Assembly (NCBI GenBank): GCA_003165075.1
Contig: PLSM01000194.1
Span: forward strand, 23,549-73,784
Source of the DNA: Acidobacteriaceae bacterium
Lineage (GTDB): Bacteria > Acidobacteriota > Terriglobia > Terriglobales > Acidobacteriaceae
Length of the DNA stretch: 50,236 nucleotides
Direction of reading: 5' to 3'
Positions 33,843 through 41,635 of the stretch are shown here, in pieces (within the stretch, counting starts at the first letter, position 1; the number at the start of each line of letters is the position of its first letter). A program made the position numbers and the translations under genes. The notes under the pieces are model-generated. The model made no database searches. It saw only the letters and a list, made by a program, of their open reading frames with translations, and had not been told where the DNA came from.

Positions 33843-36215
33843 TCATCGCGCCAGGGCAAACGCAATATACGCTCCGCCCACTGGCCCATTGCGATCCCGC
33901 CCGCCGCTTGCCGCAATCACCACGTACTGTCGTCCGCGCACCATGTAGGTTGAAGGAGTAGCCACCCCCGCAAACGGCAACTCATTCTCCCAGAGCAACT
34001 TGCCAGTCCGGCTGTCAAATGCGCGAAACTTGCGGTCATACACCGTGGCCCCAATGAACAGCACCCCGCCTGCCGTCACAATCGGCCCGCCATAGTTCTC
34101 GGTTCCCGTATTCTTCATCCCTTTGCGGGCAAGGTCGGGGTACTCGCCCAGTGGAATTTTCCACAGGTACTTGCCGGTTTTCAGGTCAATTGCGTTCAGT
34201 GTGCCCCACGGCGGCGCAATCGCCGGGTATCCGTCCGGATCGAGGAACTTGCGATAGCCGGTGAAGGTATACGGCTCCGCCTCCGGTGCCTGGGTCTGCT
34301 GCGCCGCAGTCATTCCCAGGTAGCGCAAAAGTGCTTCGAGATCGTGCCCTTGAAGCTCGGGCATTGGCGGCATGCGCCCCTTGCCATGGTGAATGCGATC
34401 GATAGTCTGCGCCGCAGTCATACGAGCGCTCAAACCGATGAGCATTGGGAAGGCCGGAGGAATTCCCTCGCGGTTGTCGCCGTGGCAAATGGCACAGCGC
34501 TTCTCATAGACGGCCGCGCCCGCTCCATCGTCGGTTCCTTCGGCGGCCTTTCCCTTCACAGCAGCAGCCGCCATCTCCTTGCCTGCATCGGTCCCAACTG
34601 GTCCGCCCGCGCGAAGGTAGTTGATCAGTGCGTCTAGTCGCGGCGCATCGATGTTGGCAAACGAAGGCATTCTGCCCGTGCCTTGCCGGATGGTGTTCGA
34701 TATTTTCGCCGGTGTGAACCGTTTCCCCACGTCGACCAGCGACGGAAACGCCGGTGGCGAGCCCTTGCGATCCAGCCCATGGCACATCGCGCACTGTTCT
34801 CGATAGACCCGTTCTCCGGGGCTTCCTTCCTGTCCAGCAGCGGCCAGACCGCCAGTCCACGCCATCTCGCTTGCGTTCACATACAAGACACCCGCGGCCG
34901 GGTCGATTGCCGGTCCGCCCCACTCCGCGCCGCCGTCGAAGCCGGGAAAAATCACCGTCTGCTTGTCGATTGCAAACGGAATGAACTGCCCATCGCTGTG
35001 AAACTCGTGAAATGTCTTCGCCGCCCATGCATGCGCGTCGGGCGTGCGCGTGGTCAGCATGTCTTCTGTCAGCCGTTGGCGCGCAAAGGGCTCAGGCCAA
35101 TCCGGCAGCGGCTGGGTCGCAGCGGGCACTTCGCCGGGTACGGTGCTCGGTGGATACGCATGCTCATGTACCGCGAAGAGTGGCTCTCCCGTCAGCCGGT
35201 CAAAAAGGTACAGATACCCCTGCTTGGTGGTCTGCGCCAGCGCCTCAACCCGCTTGCCATTGCGCGTTACGGTAAACAGCGCAGGCGGCGACGGAAAATC
35301 ACGGTCCCAAATGTCGTGATGCACACCCTGGAAATGCCAAATCCGTTTGCCCGTGTTGGCATCCAATGCCAGCAGAGTATCTGCATAGAGGTCGTCGCCC
35401 ACGCGATCTCCGCCATAGAAGTCCATGACTGCCGAACCGGTAGGCACATAGACAATGCCACGCTCCACATCCAATGCCATGCCTGCCCAGTTGTTGGCTG
35501 CGCCCGCGTTCTTCCATGCATTCTGGGGCCAGGTTTCGTAGCCGGGTTCGCCCGGCTGCGGAATGGTGTGGAAACTCCAGCGCAGCTTTCCGGTGCGCAC
35601 ATCGAAGGCGCGGATAAAGCCCGGCGGCGCCGGATGGCTTTCAGGATTGCGGCCGCCAACGATAATCAGGTCCTTGTAGAGAACGCCCGGCGTGGTCAGC
35701 GCGATAGACTGCGTTGCATAGTCTCCCCGCAATTCCTTGCGCAGGTCCACGCGACCCAATTCGCCAAAGGATTCAATGGGCCGGCCCGTATCGGCATCCA
35801 GGCAATAGAGAAAATTCATCACCCCGGCAAAGATCCGTCCCTGCGCGCCGTCTTGCCAGAAACTAACTCCGCGAGCGGGCTGTGTGCCGGCGATGCCGGA
35901 GTCGAATTTCCATTTGAGTTTGCCCGTTGCTGCGTCCAGCGCAACCACCTTCTGCGATGGAGTGTAGCCGTAGAGAGTCCCACCCACGATCAGCGGGTTG
36001 GTTTGCATCCCGCCTTTTTCGCCGGTGTCAAAACTCCAGGCAACCTTGAGGCGATGCACATTGGCCCGGTTGATCTGCGTCAGCCTGGAGTAGTGGTCGC
36101 CATCCAGCCCGCCGTTGTACACGGGCCAGTCGCTGCTGCTCTGTCCCGCGCACATCCCGCCGCACAGGGCGATCAACAGCAATGCAACCGCAACAGGCCG
36201 CCGATCAGCCTTCAC
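33843..36215 (-). CDS. PQQ-dependent quinoprotein dehydrogenase with two cytochrome c domains inserted in the propeller
   Basis: A 790-aa exported protein. Signal peptide 1-about 24 (RRPVAVALLLIALCGGMCAGQ). Beta-propeller blades follow, with repeated ALDAATGKLKWKF-type W-motifs and the catalytic-site stretch HHDIWDRDFPSPP. Two class I cytochrome c domains, CAMCH (475-479) and CAICH (574-578), occupy about 455-640. The final blades (GTLNAIDLKTGKYLWKIPLGEYPD to the C-terminus) come after them, so the hemes are inserted inside the propeller sequence rather than at its end. It presumably oxidises an alcohol or sugar in the periplasm and passes electrons through its own hemes. GTG 36215, preceded by AAGGAGGG at 6 nt, is chosen over upstream ATGs at 36242 and 36257. 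Confidence 0.9.
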   Translation of the reverse strand: MKADRRPVAVALLLIALCGGMCAGQSSSDWPVYNGGLDGDHYSRLTQINRANVHRLKVAWSFDTGEKGGMQTNPLIVGGTLYGYTPSQKVVALDAATGKLKWKFDSGIAGTQPARGVSFWQDGAQGRIFAGVMNFLYCLDADTGRPIESFGELGRVDLRKELRGDYATQSIALTTPGVLYKDLIIVGGRNPESHPAPPGFIRAFDVRTGKLRWSFHTIPQPGEPGYETWPQNAWKNAGAANNWAGMALDVERGIVYVPTGSAVMDFYGGDRVGDDLYADTLLALDANTGKRIWHFQGVHHDIWDRDFPSPPALFTVTRNGKRVEALAQTTKQGYLYLFDRLTGEPLFAVHEHAYPPSTVPGEVPAATQPLPDWPEPFARQRLTEDMLTTRTPDAHAWAAKTFHEFHSDGQFIPFAIDKQTVIFPGFDGGAEWGGPAIDPAAGVLYVNASEMAWTGGLAAAGQEGSPGERVYREQCAMCHGLDRKGSPPAFPSLVDVGKRFTPAKISNTIRQGTGRMPSFANIDAPRLDALINYLRAGGPVGTDAGKEMAAAAVKGKAAEGTDDGAGAAVYEKRCAICHGDNREGIPPAFPMLIGLSARMTAAQTIDRIHHGKGRMPPMPELQGHDLEALLRYLGMTAAQQTQAPEAEPYTFTGYRKFLDPDGYPAIAPPWGTLNAIDLKTGKYLWKIPLGEYPDLARKGMKNTGTENYGGPIVTAGGVLFIGATVYDRKFRAFDSRTGKLLWENELPFAGVATPSTYMVRGRQYVVIAASGGRDRNGPVGGAYIAFALAR

Positions 36216-36349
36216 GCCGGTCCCTCCTTGCACCAGGTGCATCCCCTTGCCCTGCATTGAGTCATTGCTGCAGACGACGATTGTCACACGACGCCGCAAG
36301 CGCAGAAAAGTGCTTCCGCATCCTCTGGACCAATGAAATCAATTGAGGT

Positions 36350-37702
36350 CTACTCGCCTCTTGTGGCTAGAAACCGCTCCATGAACTTGGTATCGAATTC
36401 CCCAGCGCGAAAGCCTTCATCGGCAAAGATTGCCTGGTGCAGCGAGATCGAAGTGTCGATTCCCTGCACCACAAACTGGCTCAACGCGCGTTCCATCCGT
36501 GCGATAGCCTCGGGACGGTCGTGGCCGTAGCTAATGAGCTTCGCAATCAGCGAGTCATAATACGGCGGCACCACTCCCTCGGCGTACTGCGCGGTGTCCA
36601 CGCGCACGCCGTTGCCTCCCGGCACATTGAACGCCGTAATCTTTCCTGCCGAGGGGGTAAACTTCTGCGGGTGCTCGGCATTGATGCGGCACTCGATGGC
36701 GTGGCCGCGCATCTCCAGCTTCGCAGGCAAAATGGCATCCAGCCGCTCGCCGTCTGCAATCCGCAATTGTGCCTTCACCATGTCCACTCCGGTCACGGCT
36801 TCGGTGATCGGGTGCTCCACCTGGATGCGGGTATTCATTTCGATAAAGTGCAGCTGCCGGTCTTCGTCCATCAGGAATTCGACTGTGCCTGCGTTCTGGT
36901 AGCCGATGTCTTTCAGGCAGCGGCACAGGGTGCGGCCCAGTTCTTCCCGCATCTTCGGCGTCACCTGCAACGACGGCGCCTCCTCGATCAGCTTTTGGTG
37001 ACGGCGTTGGATTGAGCACTCCCGCTCAAACAGTGAGGCGACATTCCCGTGCTCGTCGGCCAGCATTTGGAACTCGATGTGGCGCGGCTGCTCGATGAAT
37101 TTCTCCATATACAATTCGCCGTTGCCAAAGGCGTTCGCCGCTTCGGTAAAGGCGGCGTGGAACAGGTTGGGCAGCTCCTCCTTGGCACGCACAATTCTCA
37201 TGCCGCGTCCCCCGCCCCCGGCCTTCGCTTTCAGAATCACCGGGAAGCCGACCCTTTTCGCCCATTCCCCGGCTTCTTCCACGGTGGCGATCACCCCATC
37301 CGAGCCGGGCAGTATCGGCACCTTTGCCTTCTTCATCGCCTGGCGAGCTTTTTCTTTCTCGCCCATCAGGCGCGTAACCTCGGGCGGCGGCCCAATGAAC
37401 TTGATGTTGGAGGCGCGGCAAACCTCGGCAAAATTGGCGTTCTCGCTCAGCAGTCCATAGCCCGGGTGAATCGCATCCACATTGGCGATCTCGGCGGCCG
37501 AGATCACTGCCGGCACATTCAGATAGCTGTCGGCGGCGCGCGGCGGACCAATGCAGATGGCTTCGTCGGCAAAGCGAACATGGAGCGAGTCGCGGTCAGC
37601 CTCGCTGTAGACGGCGACCGTGCGAATGCCGAGTTCCCGGCAGGCGTTCAGAACGCGCAGCGCAATCTCGCCGCGGTTGGCAACCAATACCTTACGAAAC
37701 AT
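36350..37702 (-). CDS. accC: Acetyl-CoA carboxylase, biotin carboxylase subunit
   Basis: A 450-aa ATP-grasp enzyme that carboxylates biotin on AccB, the first step of fatty acid synthesis. Motifs: N-terminal [35 protein letters not shown], the glycine-rich ATP loop [25 protein letters not shown] and [24 protein letters not shown] with the catalytic Arg/Glu residues. AAAGGG lies 7 nt before the ATG. It follows accB by 44 nt in the usual accB-accC order. Confidence 0.97.
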   Translation of the reverse strand: MFRKVLVANRGEIALRVLNACRELGIRTVAVYSEADRDSLHVRFADEAICIGPPRAADSYLNVPAVISAAEIANVDAIHPGYGLLSENANFAEVCRASNIKFIGPPPEVTRLMGEKEKARQAMKKAKVPILPGSDGVIATVEEAGEWAKRVGFPVILKAKAGGGGRGMRIVRAKEELPNLFHAAFTEAANAFGNGELYMEKFIEQPRHIEFQMLADEHGNVASLFERECSIQRRHQKLIEEAPSLQVTPKMREELGRTLCRCLKDIGYQNAGTVEFLMDEDRQLHFIEMNTRIQVEHPITEAVTGVDMVKAQLRIADGERLDAILPAKLEMRGHAIECRINAEHPQKFTPSAGKITAFNVPGGNGVRVDTAQYAEGVVPPYYDSLIAKLISYGHDRPEAIARMERALSQFVVQGIDTSISLHQAIFADEGFRAGEFDTKFMERFLATRGE

Positions 37703-37746
37703 TCAAGACCCTTTGAGAGCGGGGTTGGAAATCATCGCTCGCACGG

Positions 37747-38247
37747 CTAGCTGAGCCGGATGGAAAAGAGAGGCTGCCCAAATTCAATAGGCTGACCGTT
37801 GGCGACGAAGCACTTCACCACTTCTCCGCTGGCGTCGGCCTCAATTTCGTTCATCAGCTTCATCGCCTCAATAATGCAGATCACCTGCCCTTTCTCCACG
37901 TGTTCGCCCGGAGAAACGAAGGGCCCCGAGCCCGGAGAAGGCGAGCCATAGTAAGTGCCGACGATCGGCGACTTCACCAGGTGCAATCCTTCGTCGGGGT
38001 CCACGGCCGGGGCCGAAGCGGGCGGTGTCGCGTCTGCCGGGGGTGCGGGGGCCGCAGGAGCAGCAGCCACTGCCGGAGCACTGGCCAGCAGCCGGGCCAG
38101 GTCTGACAGCCCTGCCGCCGGAGTCTCCGGCGGGCTGAATTTGAGCCGGATCTTTATGTCGCCCCGGTCCAGATCGAATTCCGCAACCTGGTAGTGTTTC
38201 AGGAACTCAATCAGTTCTTTCAGATCCTCGATATCCTGTGGTTTCAT
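37747..38247 (-). CDS. accB: Biotin carboxyl carrier protein of acetyl-CoA carboxylase
   Basis: A 166-aa biotin carrier. The N-terminal helix (KPQDIEDLKELIEFLKHY) is followed by an Ala/Pro linker (about 50-85) and a biotinyl domain with the biotinylated K130 in EAMKLMNE. The thumb segment is present (SPIVGTYYGSPSPGSGPFV), as expected for true AccB. AAGGA precedes ATG 38247. Partner of AccC directly downstream. Confidence 0.97.
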   Translation of the reverse strand: MKPQDIEDLKELIEFLKHYQVAEFDLDRGDIKIRLKFSPPETPAAGLSDLARLLASAPAVAAAPAAPAPPADATPPASAPAVDPDEGLHLVKSPIVGTYYGSPSPGSGPFVSPGEHVEKGQVICIIEAMKLMNEIEADASGEVVKCFVANGQPIEFGQPLFSIRLS

Positions 38248-38288
38248 TCTTTCCTTATCGCTCTCTCACTTGGGTGAGATGGGATGGA

Positions 38289-39380
38289 TCAAAGCTCAAT
38301 CAAGGCCTTGGGCGCGGGGGTAAGCACCTGCCCTCCGGTTCGGGTGACGGCCACCATGTCTTCAATGCGAATTCCGAATCGCCCCTGCAGGTACACTCCG
38401 GGTTCGATGGTAATAATCATGCCGGGCAGCAGGCGGTTTGCAGCCCCAGCCCCAACCCGCGGAGGCTCGTGAATCTCCAGCCCCACGCCGTGGCCGGTGG
38501 AGTGGGTGAAAGCCTCGGCCAGGCCTACCCGCCGCAGCACGGCGCGCGCCGCCTCATCCACCTCTCCGCAACTGACGCCGGCGCTTACAGCGGCCACTGC
38601 TGCCTCCTGGGCTTCGAGCACCGCTTCGTACGCTTTCCGCTCTTCCGCCTTGGGCTTTCCAAGGTAGACAGTACGGGTCATATCCGAGCAGTAGCCCTCG
38701 AGGATTATACCGAAGTCGAGTGTTACGAAACCGCGCCGGGGCAGCCGCGCCCGCGTCGCCCGCCCATGGGGAAGCGCCGAACGCACCCCCGAAGCGACGA
38801 TGGTCTCAAACGACATGCCCTCGGCGCCGCGCATGCGAGCCTCGTGCTCCAGGGCCGCGGCCACCTCAAACTCCGCCAGCCCGGGCCGCATCTCTCCCAG
38901 GATGTAGTCGAAGAGCTGGCAGCCCAGTTGCGCCGCCTCAATCATGATGGTCAGCTCGTCTTCGTCCTTCACCATGCGCAGCGGTTCCACCAAGGGAGCA
39001 GCGAGAGCGGCAAGAAAGGTGCGGCGCAGGTGCGAAGGCAGCGCGGCTCTCCAGCGGGTCAGTTCCGCCACCGTGGTCCGCGCCGGATCGAAGCCCGCGC
39101 ACTCCACACCGGGCTGCGCTGCCAGCCACTCAATGGCGGCCACCGTGGGAGAACTGGCCACAATCTTTACCTGCGCGGCGGTCACTTCTTCGGCAGCTTG
39201 CGCAATGTACCGGCCGTCAGTAAACAGCCGCGCCGAGCGGCGAGTGATGGCCAGCGCGGCGCTGGAGCCGGTGAAGCCTGAGAGGTAGCGGAGATCGGGC
39301 AGATAGTTGACCAGCAGTCCGGACAACCCGGTACGGGTCAAGCGGCGGCGCAGTTGGCCAATGCGGCGTAAATGGTCCAC
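38289..39380 (-). CDS. M24-family Xaa-Pro peptidase
   Basis: A 363-aa creatinase/prolidase-type metallopeptidase. The N-terminal creatinase domain (about 1-125) is followed by the pita-bread domain with metal ligands in DFGIILEGYCSDMTRT, HSTGHGVGLEIHE, IEPGVYL and RIEDMV, so all five dinuclear metal ligands appear intact. It likely removes an N-terminal residue preceding proline or cleaves X-Pro dipeptides. It starts at GTG 39380 without a clear Shine-Dalgarno. The 41-bp gap to accB suggests co-transcription; a pepP-efp-accB-accC order is common, but efp is missing here. Confidence 0.92.
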   Translation of the reverse strand: MDHLRRIGQLRRRLTRTGLSGLLVNYLPDLRYLSGFTGSSAALAITRRSARLFTDGRYIAQAAEEVTAAQVKIVASSPTVAAIEWLAAQPGVECAGFDPARTTVAELTRWRAALPSHLRRTFLAALAAPLVEPLRMVKDEDELTIMIEAAQLGCQLFDYILGEMRPGLAEFEVAAALEHEARMRGAEGMSFETIVASGVRSALPHGRATRARLPRRGFVTLDFGIILEGYCSDMTRTVYLGKPKAEERKAYEAVLEAQEAAVAAVSAGVSCGEVDEAARAVLRRVGLAEAFTHSTGHGVGLEIHEPPRVGAGAANRLLPGMIITIEPGVYLQGRFGIRIEDMVAVTRTGGQVLTPAPKALIEL

Positions 39381-39432
39381 CGCCCAGTTTTATCACGTTC
39401 AGGCAGGGATTGGGGGGCACGGAATGTTCAGT

Positions 39433-40665
39433 TCAAGCCGGAGAATCGCTGTACGCATCATAGTTTGCCATCAACTCCTCGCCTGTCCGGATATCACGAA
39501 TCGCAATGAAATCGAGGTTCTCGTTACACTTGACATTTGGCTTCGAAGAACAGTTTAGATACCAACCGGGTCCAATCGAATTGAAACTCGCCGGAGTTGC
39601 ATATCGCCCGTCTCGCAGCACGCCGAAATCGGTATAGAGCTTTCTTAGGTTCGGTTGCTTAGGTAAACTCCTGGCATCCGTCCAGACGATCTTCTCGCTC
39701 TCACCGGCAAAGACGTTTGCGCCCTTCGGGATTGGGCGGATTGCGAACACACCAACGCCTCCCTTCTGGGCTTTTGACGGCCTCAGACGTACAAAAACAC
39801 CGCTGTGTGGCTTCTGTGAGTTGGCGGGCCCCCATCTTTCGGCTAGGTACCGCCCAAGCCCCTCCGTATCCGGAAAAACCGTAGCCCTGTTGATACCCAT
39901 ATCACGCAGCATCGCTCTAAATCCTCGCGCCTTCTGCCCTGGGATCACGATCCGTAGAAGCGGGCCCCCATCGCGCCATTGTTTTGTGAGGCCATCTGAA
40001 TCACTGCCGTGAACTGTGAATGCCGCCCTTTGGTTTTCAATCCTCCTTGAAAAATAGGCCGGATATACAGCCAAGGGAAGCCCCGGAACGCTATCGAATT
40101 TCTCCCCGCGAGACAGAGGAAGCCATTTGTCAATTTTTCTCTTCTCGGCATCCCTATTTCCAACGAATCCGGGAGAGACAACGCTGTCCCCGTGGAAATC
40201 TGGATTTCGCTCATTCATTTCATAGGGATCAAGCATCCAAATTGCCGCGTTGTTGTCAATTGGGTCCGCGGCAACAGCGAAGTAGGCGGCAACCAAGACG
40301 CTTTCCGTCCAGTCAAGCAACCTCGTGGGGATGTAGTGGTGCTGCATCAGGAAATAGCCGTTCCACAAGCTCAACGACGAAGTCCCCGGAACACCGAGCG
40401 CGGGCGATTTGGTTAGGAACTCTTCAATACTTTCGTTTTCGTCGTCGCACGTATTCTTGTCCCATTTTCTGCCACGGAGGCTCGAAGGACATAGTTTCCA
40501 GCTTAGAGAAGCGTGGCCACGATACCATGGTCGGTTCTGCTCGCTATCTTTAAAGCCCCAGTTTTTTGTCTGCTTCGCAACAATGTCCAGCAAGGAGTTG
40601 ATAGAATCCGCAGTCTTGCTCGGTCCGACCACGGGCCGCCGGGACTTAGCCGGTAGTTTGGTCAT
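39433..40665 (-). CDS. FRG-SET fusion protein (predicted effector or defence-type protein)
   Basis: A 410-aa cytosolic protein with two domains I recognise. Residues about 44-278 form a complete FRG domain: WYRGH (47-51) with the following W-x-L-x-P-S-S-L-R, QHHYIPTRLLDW (108-119), ENQRAAF (210-216), and the distal TVFPDTEGLGRYL. Residues about 289-405 form a SET methyltransferase domain: GVGVFAIRPIPKGA (303-316), NCSSKPN (371-377, equivalent to the SAM-contacting NHSxxPN) and GEELMANY (395-402) with the terminal tyrosine. FRG domains are poorly characterised and common in accessory regions; SET domains methylate lysines, mostly in eukaryotes. I know of no described FRG-SET combination. Start uncertain: ATG 40665 has AGGAG almost touching it; TTG 40719 has AGGAAG at 5 nt. 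Lower G+C than neighbours suggests transfer. Confidence 0.82.
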   Translation of the reverse strand: MTKLPAKSRRPVVGPSKTADSINSLLDIVAKQTKNWGFKDSEQNRPWYRGHASLSWKLCPSSLRGRKWDKNTCDDENESIEEFLTKSPALGVPGTSSLSLWNGYFLMQHHYIPTRLLDWTESVLVAAYFAVAADPIDNNAAIWMLDPYEMNERNPDFHGDSVVSPGFVGNRDAEKRKIDKWLPLSRGEKFDSVPGLPLAVYPAYFSRRIENQRAAFTVHGSDSDGLTKQWRDGGPLLRIVIPGQKARGFRAMLRDMGINRATVFPDTEGLGRYLAERWGPANSQKPHSGVFVRLRPSKAQKGGVGVFAIRPIPKGANVFAGESEKIVWTDARSLPKQPNLRKLYTDFGVLRDGRYATPASFNSIGPGWYLNCSSKPNVKCNENLDFIAIRDIRTGEELMANYDAYSDSPA

Positions 40666-40734
40666 TCTCCTAGTGGAGGTGGCAATGTCATGACGAGCGC
40701 GAGCAAACTTGTAAAGCAATCTGGCTTCCTACCT

Positions 40735-40813
40735 TTACATTGCCGGGCGGACGGGCTTCTTCTGATGCGGGTCAAGCTCCGAGTCCAGCCGGGAGCGTTT
40801 AAAGCGCCACCGG
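40735..40813 (-). pseudogene. Duplicated, internally deleted 3' end of the excisionase-type gene
   Basis: Read on the minus strand this encodes RWRFKRSRLD-S-ELDPHQKKPVRPAM followed by TAA. It matches the C-terminus of the HTH protein at 40919-41188 except that 14 residues (EWMDRQSDLQAADA) are replaced by one, a net 39-bp deletion. No start codon or HTH remains. Its stop lies 16 nt before the possible TTG start of the FRG-SET gene, so the cargo gene abuts the remnant. This points to a tail duplication during insertion or recombination. Confidence 0.75.
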
Positions 40814-40884
40814 TAGAAGATGAGCCGTATCCAGGCCCAGCAACCTCGTGAAACCCCACCAAAGTCTCAACCGCCCACCCACAA

Positions 40885-40912
40885 CTGACCACTGTCCACT
40901 GACCACTGTCCA
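40885..40912. repeat. 14-bp tandem repeat
   Basis: CTGACCACTGTCCA occurs twice in tandem (40885-40898, 40899-40912), just downstream of the excisionase-type gene and inside the spacer separating it from its remnant copy. It may mark a replication-slippage or recombination site. Confidence 0.75.
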
Positions 40913-40918
40913 CTATTC

Positions 40919-41188
40919 CTACATCGCGGGCCGAACGGGCTTCTTCTGGTGCGGGTCAAGTTCGGCGTCGGCGGCCTGCAGGTCAGACTGGCGGTCCATC
41001 CACTCGTCCAGCCGCGAGCGTTTAAAGCGCCACCGGTTGCCCAGCTTGAATGCGGGCACAAAGCCTTCCGAGGCGTACTTGTACAGTGTGTCAGGCGAGA
41101 TGCCGAGGTAGTCGGAGGCCTGGCGGATATCCATGACCTCGCGAATCTCGGGGACCAGCAAATTAGAGCGGACCGCAGCGTTGCGCAT
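40919..41188 (-). CDS. Excisionase/MerR-type helix-turn-helix protein
   Basis: An 89-aa DNA-binding protein of the HTH_17 excisionase-like family. The winged HTH is VMDIRQASDYLGISPDTLYKYASEGFVPAFKLGNRWRFKRSRLDEWMD (about 19-66). The C-terminal tail is charged. Such proteins act as directionality factors or as small regulators of mobile and accessory genes. AGGAGG at 7 nt decides ATG 41188. The tail is duplicated upstream of the FRG-SET gene on the same strand, which links the two. A good promoter lies about 65-95 bp upstream. No integrase is present in the window. Confidence 0.85.
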   Translation of the reverse strand: MRNAAVRSNLLVPEIREVMDIRQASDYLGISPDTLYKYASEGFVPAFKLGNRWRFKRSRLDEWMDRQSDLQAADAELDPHQKKPVRPAM

Positions 41189-41252
41189 GATTCCCCTCCT
41201 GAAAGGCGTGCCGCCCCCAGGCAAGATTCCGGCAGAGCTGCCGGTAGTCTTG

Positions 41253-41282
41253 TATATATCGCGGTTTCACCCATTAGTTCAA
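41253..41282 (-). promoter_or_regulatory. Sigma-70-type promoter of the excisionase-type gene
   Basis: On the minus strand TTGAAC (41277-41282) and TATATA (41253-41258) are 18 bp apart; ATATAT one base over gives 17 bp. It lies about 65 bp upstream of ATG 41188 in an AT-rich patch that stands out from the surrounding sequence. The remaining leader would hold the AGGAGG ribosome site. Confidence 0.6.
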
Positions 41283-41370
41283 GGATTTTCAGGAAGTTAC
41301 AGGAAATTCATAGGCTTTCCGCTTAGCCGCCCAGCAGTCCAAAACCCGGCGGCGGAGCCCCGTACACATT

Positions 41371-41409
41371 CCCTAGGGGCACTGTTCCGGCCACCCCCAA
41401 TCCCTAGGG
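41371..41409. promoter_or_regulatory. Paired CCCTAGGG palindromes, operator or att candidate
   Basis: Two identical 8-bp palindromes spaced by 31 bp (three helical turns) lie about 190 bp upstream of the excisionase-type gene start. This geometry would suit cooperative binding of a small dimeric regulator or excisionase. Binding is inference only. Confidence 0.35.
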
Positions 41410-41635
41410 CAGTTAGAGCAAATGGTGCAGCGACGCGGCAGTTGGCTGATTCTGCTCGGATTGCGGCATGGCGAAGACTGCGGCGATTCAGAGCAACGAA
41501 GAGCCAACACGAATCCACCAACTGATTCGCAAACCACCGACGAATGCTGGGCATCTCACGAGTGCTCCCACTGCGACATCACCTTGCGTCAAGATGAGAA
41601 TCCCGCCGAAAGCTCCTTCTTGCTTGCACAGTCGA

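Larger units (their letters stand above)
41225..41635. other. 411-bp gene-free stretch of the accessory island
   Basis: Apart from the excisionase promoter, this holds two 8-bp palindromes CCCTAGGG (41371-41378 and 41402-41409), each in a similar context (TTCCCTAGGGGCA / ATCCCTAGGGCA), 31 bp centre to centre. The rest shows short open frames with no ribosome sites or family similarity, and may be decayed mobile DNA. No RNA gene seen. Confidence 0.45.

Noticed and set aside
34683..36260. 525-codon plus-strand open frame opposite the PQQ dehydrogenase
   Set aside because: Antisense shadow; the minus-strand gene has signal peptide, propeller repeats and heme motifs.
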